A DNA stretch of 64,000 nucleotides from Pleodorina starrii (lineage: Eukaryota; Chlorophyta; Chlorophyceae; Chlamydomonadales; Volvocaceae), in NCBI GenBank assembly GCA_030267565.1, contig BRXU01000004.1, positions 4,966,501 through 5,030,500 of the forward strand. The letters are read 5' to 3'. The notes beneath the pieces were generated by a model. It saw only the letters and a list, made by a program, of their open reading frames with translations, was not told the DNA's origin and ran no database searches. Made by a program: the position numbers and the translations under genes. This document shows, one piece after another, positions 10,849-22,800 of the stretch (within the stretch, counting starts at the first letter, position 1; every line of letters begins with the position of its first letter).

Positions 10849-13800
10849 CTATCTGCTGCCCCTACGCGGTGGCGAACCGACCCGCCCGTCGTCGGCCAAG
10901 CCGCCGGCCCCCCGCCGTCGTCCCGCACTGGTCCGGCCGCCGCCTGTCCGCTGCAGCTGCGGCGCAATACCCAGCCGCTCCGACAGCTCCACCACCAGCT
11001 CCTCGTAGCGCTCCACCTGACGGGACAGCTCCGCGTGCTGCTGCTTCATCTCCATGACCTCGTCCCAGAAGCTGGGGTCGAAGGCGTTGAGCTCGTTGCG
11101 CAGGTCCTCGTTCTCCGCCTCCAGCTCACGCAGCTGCCGCCGCAGCGATGACACCTCCGCGCCGCTGGCGTGGCCGCCTGGGAGAGAGGGTCGTGTGTTG
11201 GTTGACGCAGGGGGGCAGACACGCGGGGGCGGGGATCATGGGAGCGTGGTGCGGTGCGTGTGTGTGTGTAGTTGTGTTACAGTGGGCCCCAGACTCTTGA
11301 ACAGTAGAGACAACGGGCCAGCTGGCCGTGCACTGCACCGGAGGCGACAGGGCAGCACAGGCGCACGCCCAGACCAGACAGCAGGTGTGTGCGTGTGCGT
11401 GTGTGTGTGTGTGTGGCACACCGCAGCGCAGCTTGGGACCTGGCAAGCCCGCAAGTAATGGACCAGAACGGTACAGGTGTGGCTCCCAACATCTCGGGCT
11501 CGAAACGGAAAGCATCCACAGTTACCTCCGCCCAGGCTTCCCGTAAGGATCCTTTCGTACCCATGAATCCAGGCGGCACTTTCCACGTCCATCGGTCCTT
11601 ACCTGGCCCCCGCAGCGCCTCCAGCTCCGCGTCCCGCTGCGCCAGCGCGCCGCGCAGCGCCGCCACCTCCTCGTCCCGCTGCCCCAGCAGCATCTCCAAA
11701 TTGCTCAGCTGCAGCCCCAGCTCCGCCACCCCCACGCCGCCCGCTCCGCCGCCGCCGCCGCCGCCGCCCGCCGCCGCCGCGGCCGCCGCCGCGCCGGCCC
11801 CCGGCCCGGCCCGCAGCTGCCGCCGTAGCTCCGCATTGGCGGACTGCAGCTCCGCCACCATGCGGCTGCTGGCGGTCAGCTGCTGCCGCAGCCGCTCGCC
11901 CTCGCCGCGCGCCGCCTCGGCGTCGCGCGCCGCCTCCTTGCGCCGCGCGACCTCCTGCATGTACTTGGTGGTCGGGGTGGTGTTGGCGGTGGCCTTCTCC
12001 ATCGCCGCCTTGAGGTTGGTGATGGTGGACAGCAGCTCCGCCTCGCGGCCCGAGGTGATGCCGCCGGCGGAGCCGGCGCCGAGGCGGGCTCCTGCGGAGC
12101 CCGCACGCCCCCGCGTGGCGGCGCCGCCAGCGGCGGTGCTGCCGCCGCCGTCGCCGGCGACAGCGCTCAGCTCCGCGACGCGCTCCTTGAGCCTCTTGAC
12201 CTGAAGTTGCAGCTGGTCGCGCTGCAGGCGCAGCTCCAGCACGTCCTCATCGCGGCGCAGCCGTGCGCCGCCCGGGGAGGCGGGCGGGGCGCTGGCGCCG
12301 CCGGCGGACGTGCTTGTGCCGGCGGCGGCGGCGGCGGCCTGCAGCTGTGCCTTGAGGCGCGTGACCTCAGCCGACAACGCATCGCGCGCCTCCTCCACCG
12401 CGGCGCAGCGCTCCATGTACTCTTGGAGCTGAGGTAGAGGGTGGCGGTGGGCAGAGAGCGGAGTTTTATGGGAGGCGCGCTGGCTAGACTGGGCCGGGGC
12501 TGGACTGGGACGGGGATGTGGTTGGAACTAGTGAGGGCTGCGCACGGGCGCGGGGCTGAAGTCAGGCTGGTGCGGCATCCAAAGCCATCGTGGTAGACTT
12601 CCCATTGGTCGTGTCAAAAAAAGGCCCTAGGGTGGTCCGCAGGGACCACGCAGCAACCTGCCAAAGCTATCAGTTCGGCTTTCACGTCCCGCGACCCCAG
12701 GCGCCACGCCCTACCCCGAGCAGCCGTACCTTGGCCCTGTCCGTCCGCGGCGCCTCCTGCGCCCGGCGCAGCTTCTCGCTCAGCTCGCGTATCGCTGCCG
12801 CCTGCTTGTCCGCCTCCGCCTGCAAGCCGGCCGCCTGCGCGCCGCGGCGCTCCAGCTCCTTCTGCAATGTGACGACCTCGTTGGTCTTGGCGGCAACCTG
12901 CTTCCTGCGTTGAGTCAATCAAGTTTGCAAGGTAAGGGGGTGGGTTGCTGCCGCCAAGCCGGGGGTGGGTTGCTGCCGTCGCCAATCGAAACGCCAAGCG
13001 CGGACACGGAAACCATTGCTTCGGAAGAACGGCCGGCCAAGGCACGCAAGGGCAGGTCGGTCGATGCGCGGACCGGTACAGCGGCAGGCGCGTCGCTGCG
13101 TTCATGGCATGTGGACGAGGTGGGGACGGAAGGCGCGGACCGGGGGCGGTCCCCAGGGTTACCGGTATGTTGCCCCGCAGCAGCGGCAATCTCACCGCAG
13201 CGAGTCGATCTTTGCGTTCAGCTTCTTGCCCTCCTCCCACTGCAGCAGCGCCCGCTCGCGGCGCTCCTCCGCCTCGGGGTCGTGCTCCGCAGCAGGGCCC
13301 TGCCCCGCCTGGTCCTCACCACCACCGCCGGCGTCGAGGTCGCGACGGGTGGTGGTTACGCGGCGGCCAGCTGGACCCCTGCGATACGGGGCGTGACGCA
13401 GGCGGGTGGGGAGGCCGCGTCAGTGTTCAATGTGCCAATGTGCACGGGTCCAGCGAATGCTGACAATGCGGCGCCTCACGGCTTGGTCTCAGGGCCGCCT
13501 CAGAGAATGTCCTTCATACGGTCAGCTCCACCGGAACTCCCACTGTTGAAGCACGGCTCCATCTAAAGCAGAGCGCCAAGATCTCCCTCACCGTGTTGGC
13601 TGGCGCTTGCCACCGCCACCGTTGCCGCCGCCGCCGCCCGGCCCGTCCAGGTCATCTCCACCGCCACCACCACCGCCGCCGCCGGCACCGCCGCCCTGGC
13701 TCGGCCCGTCGCCGAGGCCGCCGCCCACCGCCTCCAGTGCCGCCTTGCGCTTGAGGGCCGCGTTCTGCTTCTCCAGCACGTGGATCCGCTTCTGCAGGTC

Positions 13801-16800
13801 CTCAATCTGGCGCTTGGCTTCGATGGACATGCCCGTCGTGAGGTCCACCACCTGCGCCGCCCCGTCGTGCGGTGCGCCCTTCCGTCAAGCAACAGGCGGC
13901 GGCAGCAACAGCAAGAGCGCCAGCCGGGCAAAACCCATGCTAGCGCTACCGCCACCTAGGCATCTTCTCCAGCAGGAGCACGCGGCCCATGCATGCAGCG
14001 TGCGCTCGCGCCAAGCAGAAAGATAATTCCGGTACAACAAGACCGTTGCGCTTTTGGGATGGCGTGGGCAGCGCCCCTTCACAGCGCCGCAACGCGTGGT
14101 GCCGGCGTCAGACGGAGAGGCCAAAAGTGCTGGGCAGGTGGGGGTCGTGTGAACGCGCAGGCGCAGACTTACGGCGTCGCGCGCGTTCTTGAACTTTTGC
14201 AGCTCTTCCCGCACGGTCGCGAGCTGTCGCTCGATGACGACCCGCCGCTCAATCTCCTCCTGGATCCGCCTGACGGGGTTTGAATTCAAACGGGTGCGTT
14301 TGAACTATGGCATCGGGTACGCACGGCGTCTGGCCAACGCAAACATAGCAAGCAGCATTTTAGGAAATAGGGGCCAGGCTCTAAACGACGGGTGCGATTT
14401 GGCAGGCTGCAATGCGGCACGCGCTAAAGCGGGGCGCATGCGCCTGCTTGCATCGAGGGCCTCCGCCGCGTCAGGAACCTAGCGCACAGGGCAACACACG
14501 CTCCACGCCTCTGGCCCCGGGCGGCGGCCGCTGCCCCCATCCCCATCCCCACCTCCGCAACGTCATCAGCTGCTCCTGCGTCTCCGTATCCGCCCCCGCC
14601 GCCGCCGCCACGTTATCCTCCGCCAGCGCCAGCCGCCGCACCAGGCCGTCCCGCTCCGCCGTGAGGTGATCCAGCTGCTCCTGCATCTTCTCCTGCGCCT
14701 GCCAGCTGGCGGCCTGCATCTTCCTGGGGAGGGAGCGCGGCCGGGGCGAGACGAGGCGAGGCGGCGCCCTCCTCAGTAAAGACACGGAAGGACCGTATTG
14801 TCGCACGCCCAGCTCGCTAACGCGCACGGGCGGCCCCGGGCCTTCTCCATCCTGCTGTGGGTTGCTGGGAGATGTGATGTGATCATGTAAAGTGCTGCCT
14901 GCATCCCGACCGCGCTGCCCGCTTCGACCGGGGGAAGCGAGACCGAAGGATGCCCCGACGACGGCAGACGGGCAAGCCGCCGGGCCCGCCCCCGCTTCGT
15001 CTGCGCCGCCTCGGTCCCATCGCCATCACATCCCCCACTCCGAAACGGGCACTCACTCATCGGCGTGCTCCTTCATGACCTGCGTCAGCTTGGCCTCGAG
15101 CGCCTTGATGGCCGCCCGCAGCTGCCGCAGCATCTCGTCCTTGGTCTTGAGCTGCGTGTTGAGCTTCTGCAGGTGGGCCTTGGTGGGGCCCTCCCCGCGC
15201 GCAGCGACGAAGGCGGCCTCGCGCGCCTCCGCCTCCTTCCGCAGCGCCGCGATCGTGTCCCTCAGCTGCTTCATCTGCCGGGGGCGGCAAGAAGTTGAGC
15301 GGGGAGGTCAAACTGCATCTGCGGCGAGTAGCAGCAGCGCAAGGCCGGGGTTGCACCAGCACCCGTCGTCGGGACAACAACGCCAGGCGCCGCATTCCAG
15401 CGAAGCGCCCCGACAGCGCCCCACCGCTAGCCCGGCATCCCTGCCCGTCCCTTCGCCTTGCCCACCTCCTGCTCGTAGCTGATCTTAAGCATGTCGATGG
15501 CCGCGTCCTTCTGCTCCAGGCGGTTCTTCAGGATGGTGATCATGTCCTGCGCCCGCTCCAGCGCCTCTCGTAGCTTCAGCTGCTCCTCTGGCACCTGCTG
15601 CCCCGCCTGCTTGAGGGGCAGCCGGTCCAGAACCGACTGCGAGGCGGCAGGCAGATAATGCGGAATACGAATTGGCATACACGCGCAGATACGGTACGGG
15701 TATGCTGTGGCACGGTCTGGTGGGTATGGTATGGGTTATGACATGTGCACGGGGTGGTAGATAGCTAGATACAGTATGGGTACGCGCGGTAACCACCGTG
15801 CACCAATACATTCCGTCCCTCACCTTGAGGTCCTGGATGGAGGCGTCGTTGCGCTCAAACAGCTTCTGATTGAGCCGCTCGATCTCGGCGCGGTCCTCGT
15901 TGTGGCGCGTCAGCATCGCCCCGGCATCCTCGTCCAGCTGCTTCCGCAGCGCCGCGACCAGCTTGTCGCGGTCCTTGAGCCGCAGCTTGAGCTCGTTGAC
16001 GGTGGCCTCCGCCACGGCCTTCATCTGCGCGACCGAAGACAGGAACACGGACAAGGACACGGACACGGGCAAGAACTCGCTGCCCTTGATACGGGTGTGT
16101 TGCTATGTTCACGCCCCGGCGCCAGGCCAGGCATGCAGTTGCCCCATGGGCCAACTGAGCCCAGCCTGGCGCCAGCGCTGTTCCCCCCGGCGCCTATGCC
16201 AGCGCCCCTCCCTCCTCCCCCCGGCCTGCATCCATCCATCCATCCCCACGCAGCCCTGCCACTTGGTTTCTCGCTCGCGTCCGGTCAGGTCAAACCCACC
16301 TGGTCAAACACCGTCGCGTCCGCGCCCTTGGTCTTGAACTGGTTGAGCGCGTACAGCAGCGCGTCGCTCTGCTGCGTCAGCCGGTCAAGCGCGTCGCGGT
16401 GGTGCCGCCGCACGTCCTCCAGCTCCGCCAGCGTGGCGTCGTAGTCGCCCTGCAGCCGCGTGCGGTCCGTGCGCAGGTGCTCCGCCTCCTCGCGGGCGAC
16501 CTTGAGGGCTTCGATCTGCGGGCCGGAGCGGGACACGGCAGGGACGGCTGTGGGGTGACATGGTGGGTTAGGCGCGGTTAGGCGGTGTGTGGCGCGGCGG
16601 GTCTCCACTCCCCAGGCCCGCACAAACCTACTGGTGGACCAGATCGGTGGACCAGATCGGACGCTGCAACAATCTACTGACCAGACCCTGCGAGTGGGCG
16701 TGCGGGTCCCACGCACGGGCATATTCCCGACTGTCGCGCTGCGGTTCAAGGCGCACATACCTACCGACCCCCTGCCTCTCCTTGATCACCCAAAGCTGGG

Positions 16801-19800
16801 CCCCTCAGAGTGCAGTCCCCACCGCGCGATTCCCACAGTTCCCAGTGCACGCAACCCCACAGAGCCTTCTCGCTACCGTACACCGCCCCCCCTCACCAGC
16901 GCGATCATCTGGTCACGCTCCGCCAGCGTCTTCCGGTACGTGACGCCCGCTATCACACTCCCAACCTCCGCACCCCCGCCGCCCGAGCCGCCATCGGCGC
17001 CGAAGCCCAAGCCCAGACCGCCGCCGCCGCCGCCTCCGGCGGCGGCATCCGAGAGGTCCTTCGCCGCCAGCAGCGAGTTGATCCGCTCGCGCAGCTTCTC
17101 CGCCTCCTCCTGCAGCCCCACGGCGCGCAGCTCCGCGGCGGCGCGGTCGGCTTCCAGCTGACTCTGCGACTGGAAGTACTCGGCCTCGTACTTGTCCAGC
17201 AGGTCGTGCAGCTCCGAGTTGACGCGCTCCGTGTAGTGCACCTGCAACCCGGAAGAGGCGGGGTGGAGGGCGGTGAGGGTGGGGGTGGAGGGCGAAAGGG
17301 CCCACGCAGGTGGGCGGCCGGGCGAGAGGGCCGCAGGGTTTCAGTGGGGCGTTTCGCCGCGCAGGAGCCAAGTTGCCAATAGCCTGGCCTCGGCGGGCGG
17401 CTTCAGAGGGTCCCGGTGTGCGGATCGCTCCGGATCTCCTCCGTGCGGGTCTCTATCACAGCCAGGTCACCACGCCTTCGGCGTGCCCACAGTGGGTGCG
17501 GTCAGTGGGTGCGGTCAGTGGGTGCCCAAAGTGGGTGCGGTCAGTGGGTGCCCAAAGTGGGTGCGGTACCTTAATTGCGGGCCAATGCAGAGCGCTGCCA
17601 GGGACCAGGGACACGCAGCAGCGGGCGCTGGCAAGGAATGCCGTGTGCACTGTGCTGTCATATCGTTCCGAGTGGACCGCGCTTCAGCCGCCTGCCGCAC
17701 CGCGGCGTGCGGCACCCCCGGCCTCGGTTCCTTGGCCGCAGTACGGTTCGTTTTTACCCCCTGCCCCGACCCCGTCCTGGGCCCCCACCTTCTCCTTGAG
17801 CAGCATGTCCTCCCGCGCCAGCTTGCCCTTCTCCAGCCGCAGCTGCAGCAGCTGGTCGCCCAGGCGGGCCACCTCCCGCGCCAGGTCGCTCTGGCTGCGG
17901 TTGCCCCAGGACGCCACATCCTCCCTGAACTCTAGCTTGAGCTCCGCCTCCTGCCGCGCGTCTTCCAGCTTCAGGATGCGCTTCCTGCAAGCAGGGTTTG
18001 GTTTGCCATTGTGCGAGGGAGTACTCTGATTGGCACTTTGGCAGGTAGACTGTGGCCCCTCGGCTCTCGGGGACGGGGTTCGCATGGGCTGCCTTTCATT
18101 GCGAAACCCCGTCCCATCTACCTTCAGGAAACGCTGAACGCGCTCCATGCCCGTCCTGCGCTGCGGCCCCCGCCTTGCCATTCAGCTCGCTTACTTGCAC
18201 TGTTTATCTTGGTCAACCTCCGCCGTGCACAGCTACGCACCACGCCGGCCCAACCCCGCCGCCCAAACCCACCGGGTCAGCTCCAGCCCGTCCGCCAGCG
18301 ACTCATTGCGCTGCTTGAGCTGCTCCAGCTTGCGCGCCCACAGCCGCGCCTTCCAGGCCTCCGTGCGGCCCGCCAGGCTGACCTGCAGCTGCGCCTGTGC
18401 CTCGTGGCGCTGCCGGTCGCTCCAGGCGGCGTGGTCCTGGTGCGCCACGACGCGGCCTGTCAGGTTGGCCAGCTCCTGCTTCTGGCGCCGGATGGTCTTC
18501 TCCAGCTCTATACGCTGCAGCTCCGATCGGTTCAGCGCGTTGCGCGCCAGCGACTCCTTGGTCCTGCAGGGGTAAGAAAGAAAGGAAGGTACCGCAGCGA
18601 AGGGACGGAGACGGCGTTAGCAGGTCCTGCAGGGGGCTCGACGCACCGTCGCCTCGTCAGCAGCCGGGACGAGGTTGTGGTGGTGGTGGTGGTGGTGGTG
18701 GTGGTGGCGGTGGTGTCGCTGTTCTCAGTGGCTGGCTACGGCAATGTGGATACCCACTCACACGCCACGTGGTGGGGTGGCTGGCTGGGCAGAGTACAAC
18801 GCGCAAAGGGTGGCCCGCCCTGGCAGATTGCATCAGGAAGACACCGGGACAAGGCGGCCCGGGTAGCCCTGGGGAACCAGACACTGACACCGCTCCGGGG
18901 GCCCGCTGCGCGGAGCGGCAGCAGTCCCCGTTTCTCTCCCGTAGAGCGGAGCGGAGCGCGCCCCGGTCGCCCACCTGCTGTGGTCCAGCTCCAGGTGCAG
19001 CTTGCCGATGAGCGCGGCCTTGTCGCTGCGGCCCGACATGTCGCGCAGCGCGGCCTTGAGGTTGGTGATCTCGGCCAAGAAGCGCTGCCGCTCGCGCGTC
19101 GCAGCCTCCGCGCGCCGCTCCGCGTCCTGCAGCGCATCGGCGTTGGTGAGACCGGAACAGCAGCACCAGAGTACTTTGCCGCCCGGGTGATCACACACAC
19201 CTCGGGGCATCCTTTGCCGAGTAACGATTGGTTCACTCACACGGCATGGCCACAAGCCGCCCCGCACAGTATCCGCCGCGCCTGGCGCGCCAGGATACCA
19301 GAACCAGGATCATCCCTCCCCACCCGCGCAGCCACACAGCCAGCCGCACCTCCGCCTTGTACACCAGCTCCGAATGGTTCCGCTGCACCTCGGCGGCCGC
19401 CGCCTCCGACGCGTGCATCCGCCGCACCATCTCGTCCACCTCGTCCTTGACCTTGGCGCCCACCAGCCGCTTCTCCAGCCCCGCCGCCGTCTGCCGGGCC
19501 AGCTCCAGCTCCGCAGCGGCCTGAGCCAGCCGCTGCTCCATCTCCTTGCCGTACACCTGCCGTACACATGTACAAGGCCCCAACCCATCCGTCGGCACTG
19601 CAAAGAGCACAGCGTGGCCGCGGCGCTTGCAACGCCTGCAGGCCACGGCAGTATCGCTTTGAAACCCATACCAGCCCCCGGAGCGGCTTTGTCCACCAAA
19701 CAACGAAGCTCTAGCAAGGCGATGCGTCGTCATCGCGCTACAAAGAAGAAAGAACTCGCACCGCTGCACCTGTGCCCCTCCACCCCGCTCTGGGCCCTGC

Positions 19801-22800
19801 GGCCTGTGAAGTACCGTATCGGAGGCCTGTGAAGTTGCCGCCGCACCTGCATGTCCGCCAAGCTGTGCTGCACCCGGTCGCGCTCCTTCTCCACCAGCTC
19901 CGCCCGCCGCAGCGCGGCCTCCTCCTGCACTCGAGCCGCCACCAGCTCCTGGCCCAGGGCGTTGTCCAGCACCACAGGCGGCGGCGCACCCCCGGCTGCC
20001 TGTGGCTTTTGGCTGCCTGCGTATGCCGCCTTGGATGTGGTCGGCTGCTGCTGCTGCTGCTGCTGCGACTGGGGCCCCCCTGCGGCTGCCTCCTGTGTCG
20101 CCTTTACGACCATCTCCGCCTGGTGGAGTTTGGCCCTGCGGTGCATCAGGGAAAAGAACCCGGAAGGAGGTCAGGCCTGATGAGGACGACAGCTGAGGGG
20201 CGAGCTTGGTGCCACGCCGCGCACAAACAGGCAGCGGGCGGAAAGGAAGGGGGGGCAAGGTCAGGTGTGCCGACCGGCAGCGCGGCTGTGGGAGCCAAGC
20301 TGCCAGCGGCTCCAGCCGACCGCAAGACTGCATTTTGCTCAATCGCGACAACAATCAGCTCCAGGCGCACCCACTGTCTAGCTGAATGGAACGAACAGCG
20401 CACGATGGCAGCAAAGAGCAAACCCTAAGCAGGGCTTCAAGTCCCGGTCGGCCCACCGGCCCCCAGCCAGGCCCGCGGACGCCGCTCCCGCTCCTCCCAA
20501 CGAAGCGCCGCCTTCTCGGGTCTCGGCCGACCCACCCACCCACCCACCCACCCACCCACCCACCCACCCACCCACCCACCCACCCACCCACCCACCCACC
20601 CACCCACCGCAGCTCCGCCGCCTGGCTGGCCGCCTGGTCGTAGCGCTTGAGCACCTCAGCCACCTCGTCACGCAGACGGAACGCCTCGTCCTGCCCAGGC
20701 GCCACCACCGCCTCGGCCTGCTCCTCCAGCAGCTTGCGGTACTCGTGCTGCAGCCGGGTGTGCTTGCCGACCAGGCTGTGGTAGGCCTGAACGAGAGAGA
20801 GAGGGACAGGGAGGGCGAAGGTGATGATGGACAGTAACGGCGATGATAAAGACAGGCGTGGAAAGGGATTAAATGGGTTTGTTGTGGTTCTTGCAGTGGG
20901 CTCCACACCCTCGGAAGATGGTAAATAATGTTGTGCAGCTGATACCCTACGGCGGCGCTTGGCCCGCTGGCCCGCTGGCTCTGCCCTTCCGAGGGCCTGG
21001 AGCCCGCTGTAACAACCACAACAACCCACGGCCGCAGGCCACCCACCGTCAGGGGCACGGAGCTTTCCAGCTCGCGGTACAGCTGCTCCAGGCGGCGCTT
21101 GCTCTGCTCCGAAGCCGACTCCAGCCAGCGAATGCGGCCGCGCGCGGTGGAGCTCACGTCGCGCACCTCCTCCTCCAGCTCCGTCACGCGCGCCGTCAGC
21201 GCCTGCTCGCCCGACACGCTGGCCTCCAGCTCCCGGGCCAGCTTGGCCTGCTTGATCTGCAGCGTCGGGGCGGAGGCACGAACCGCCGAGGCACGAACAG
21301 AGCGTAAGGCAGTGTATGGCAATTCTTCACTCTCATGCCTGGAGGCTGCCATTGAGCTCGTGGCGGCTGGCCAGCCACGGAAGGACTTTTCGGATGCTGC
21401 AGGCGCGCGCGACCTGCTGGGCGGGCCAGCATGTTGTGGCGAGGCGCGCGAAGGCAACCCTGCCGGTCTGGCGGCGTCCCCGGCCGCGCACAGCCATCCG
21501 CCACGGCCGCGGATGACCCACGGGCGTGCACAACGTGCGCGCGGCACCGCACCTGCACGACCGCCATGCGACGCACGGTGTCCAGGTACTCCTTCTCCAC
21601 CTCCGCCAGCTCGCGCGACTTGCTGAGGGTGTCCAGGGCCGTCTGCAGCTCGCGGGTGGCGATCTTGTACGCGTCCGCGTCGGCCTGCGCCTTCTTGGCC
21701 TGCACGGAGGAGCCGCAGAGATGCACGACATTGAGAGGCAGCCGCAGAGATGCACGACATTGCCCAACCCAAGGAGCGGTCGGTGTGAGTTGCTTCAGGC
21801 GCAGGGCCGGTTCGCAGCAGCACGAGAATTGTATGCGGGAGAACGTCACTGCGGCCGCCTCTCGAGCCTTAGAGACGTGCTTTGCCATTCACTGCGTCGA
21901 AAGCGGCAACAGCACTCGCGGCTGCGCCCTTTACCAACCCGACCGATACGGCCGCTCACCTTCAGCCATTGTGGCACGGCAACTGGGATAGGATGGGTGC
22001 TATTGCGTGGAGATCGGGCGGGTTCCATGAGGCCCACCCAACCAGACCCAACCCGACCTGCTCGCTCCCTCCCCACGATTGAAAACGGACGGACGCGCCC
22101 CAAGCCCATGCCCGGTCGCGCCAGCCCACCAGCCCACCCGACCACTAACCATGGCAGCCGCCCGCCCTCCCACGCCCCCCGAACAACTCCCCCGGGCAAC
22201 GCTTGCCTTCTTCTCCAGCGTCATCTTCTCCACCTTCCAGGCGGCCTGTGCCCCCGAGTACTCGCGGTAAAGCAGCTTGACCTGGTCGGCGAAGGTCTGC
22301 ATCTTGGAGTGGTACCGCAGCGACGCCTCGTGCAGCTCCGCCGCCTCGCGCTCGCGCGAGCCCAGCTCCTCAAGCACCCCGATGAGCTGGTCCTTGAGGC
22401 CCTGGCTCTCCAGCTGCAGCCCCTCGTACTCAGCCATGGTCACGTACTCTGCGGCCACCGCCACCCAAACACCCGAAGCCCCAAACACCGAGAAACGGCA
22501 ACGCCACCCAGCTAATTAGGGCGAGAGAGGGCAAGGGCAGGTAAGGTAAGGCACACCGCACACGCTGCGTGCGGTGCCTCGTCAGTGGTACCCAACACGC
22601 AACCCTCCTCGAACCCCCCGCGCCTGGCCGCCTAACCGACTACCACAGCTAGGTAACAGGTAATCGGACACCCGTGTGTTGTGTACGTATTGCGGGACCC
22701 GTTCGCCAATCTCGCCTCCGGTTCCACCGGCACTGTTTCCTTCCTACCCGACTTTCGGTCGCCCATGGTGAGGCCGATGCGGCGCTCCAGGTCGCCCTTC

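Noticed and set aside
11277..12416. Reading CEP290 exon 32 through to 11277 as one exon
   Set aside because: Beyond 11603 the frame enters GT-repeat intron sequence; a good donor at 11602 joins in phase to the conserved C-terminal exon.
18011..19450. 479-codon + strand frame
   Set aside because: It is the complement of CEP290 exons 19-20 and their introns; it has no splice logic or recognisable domain of its own.
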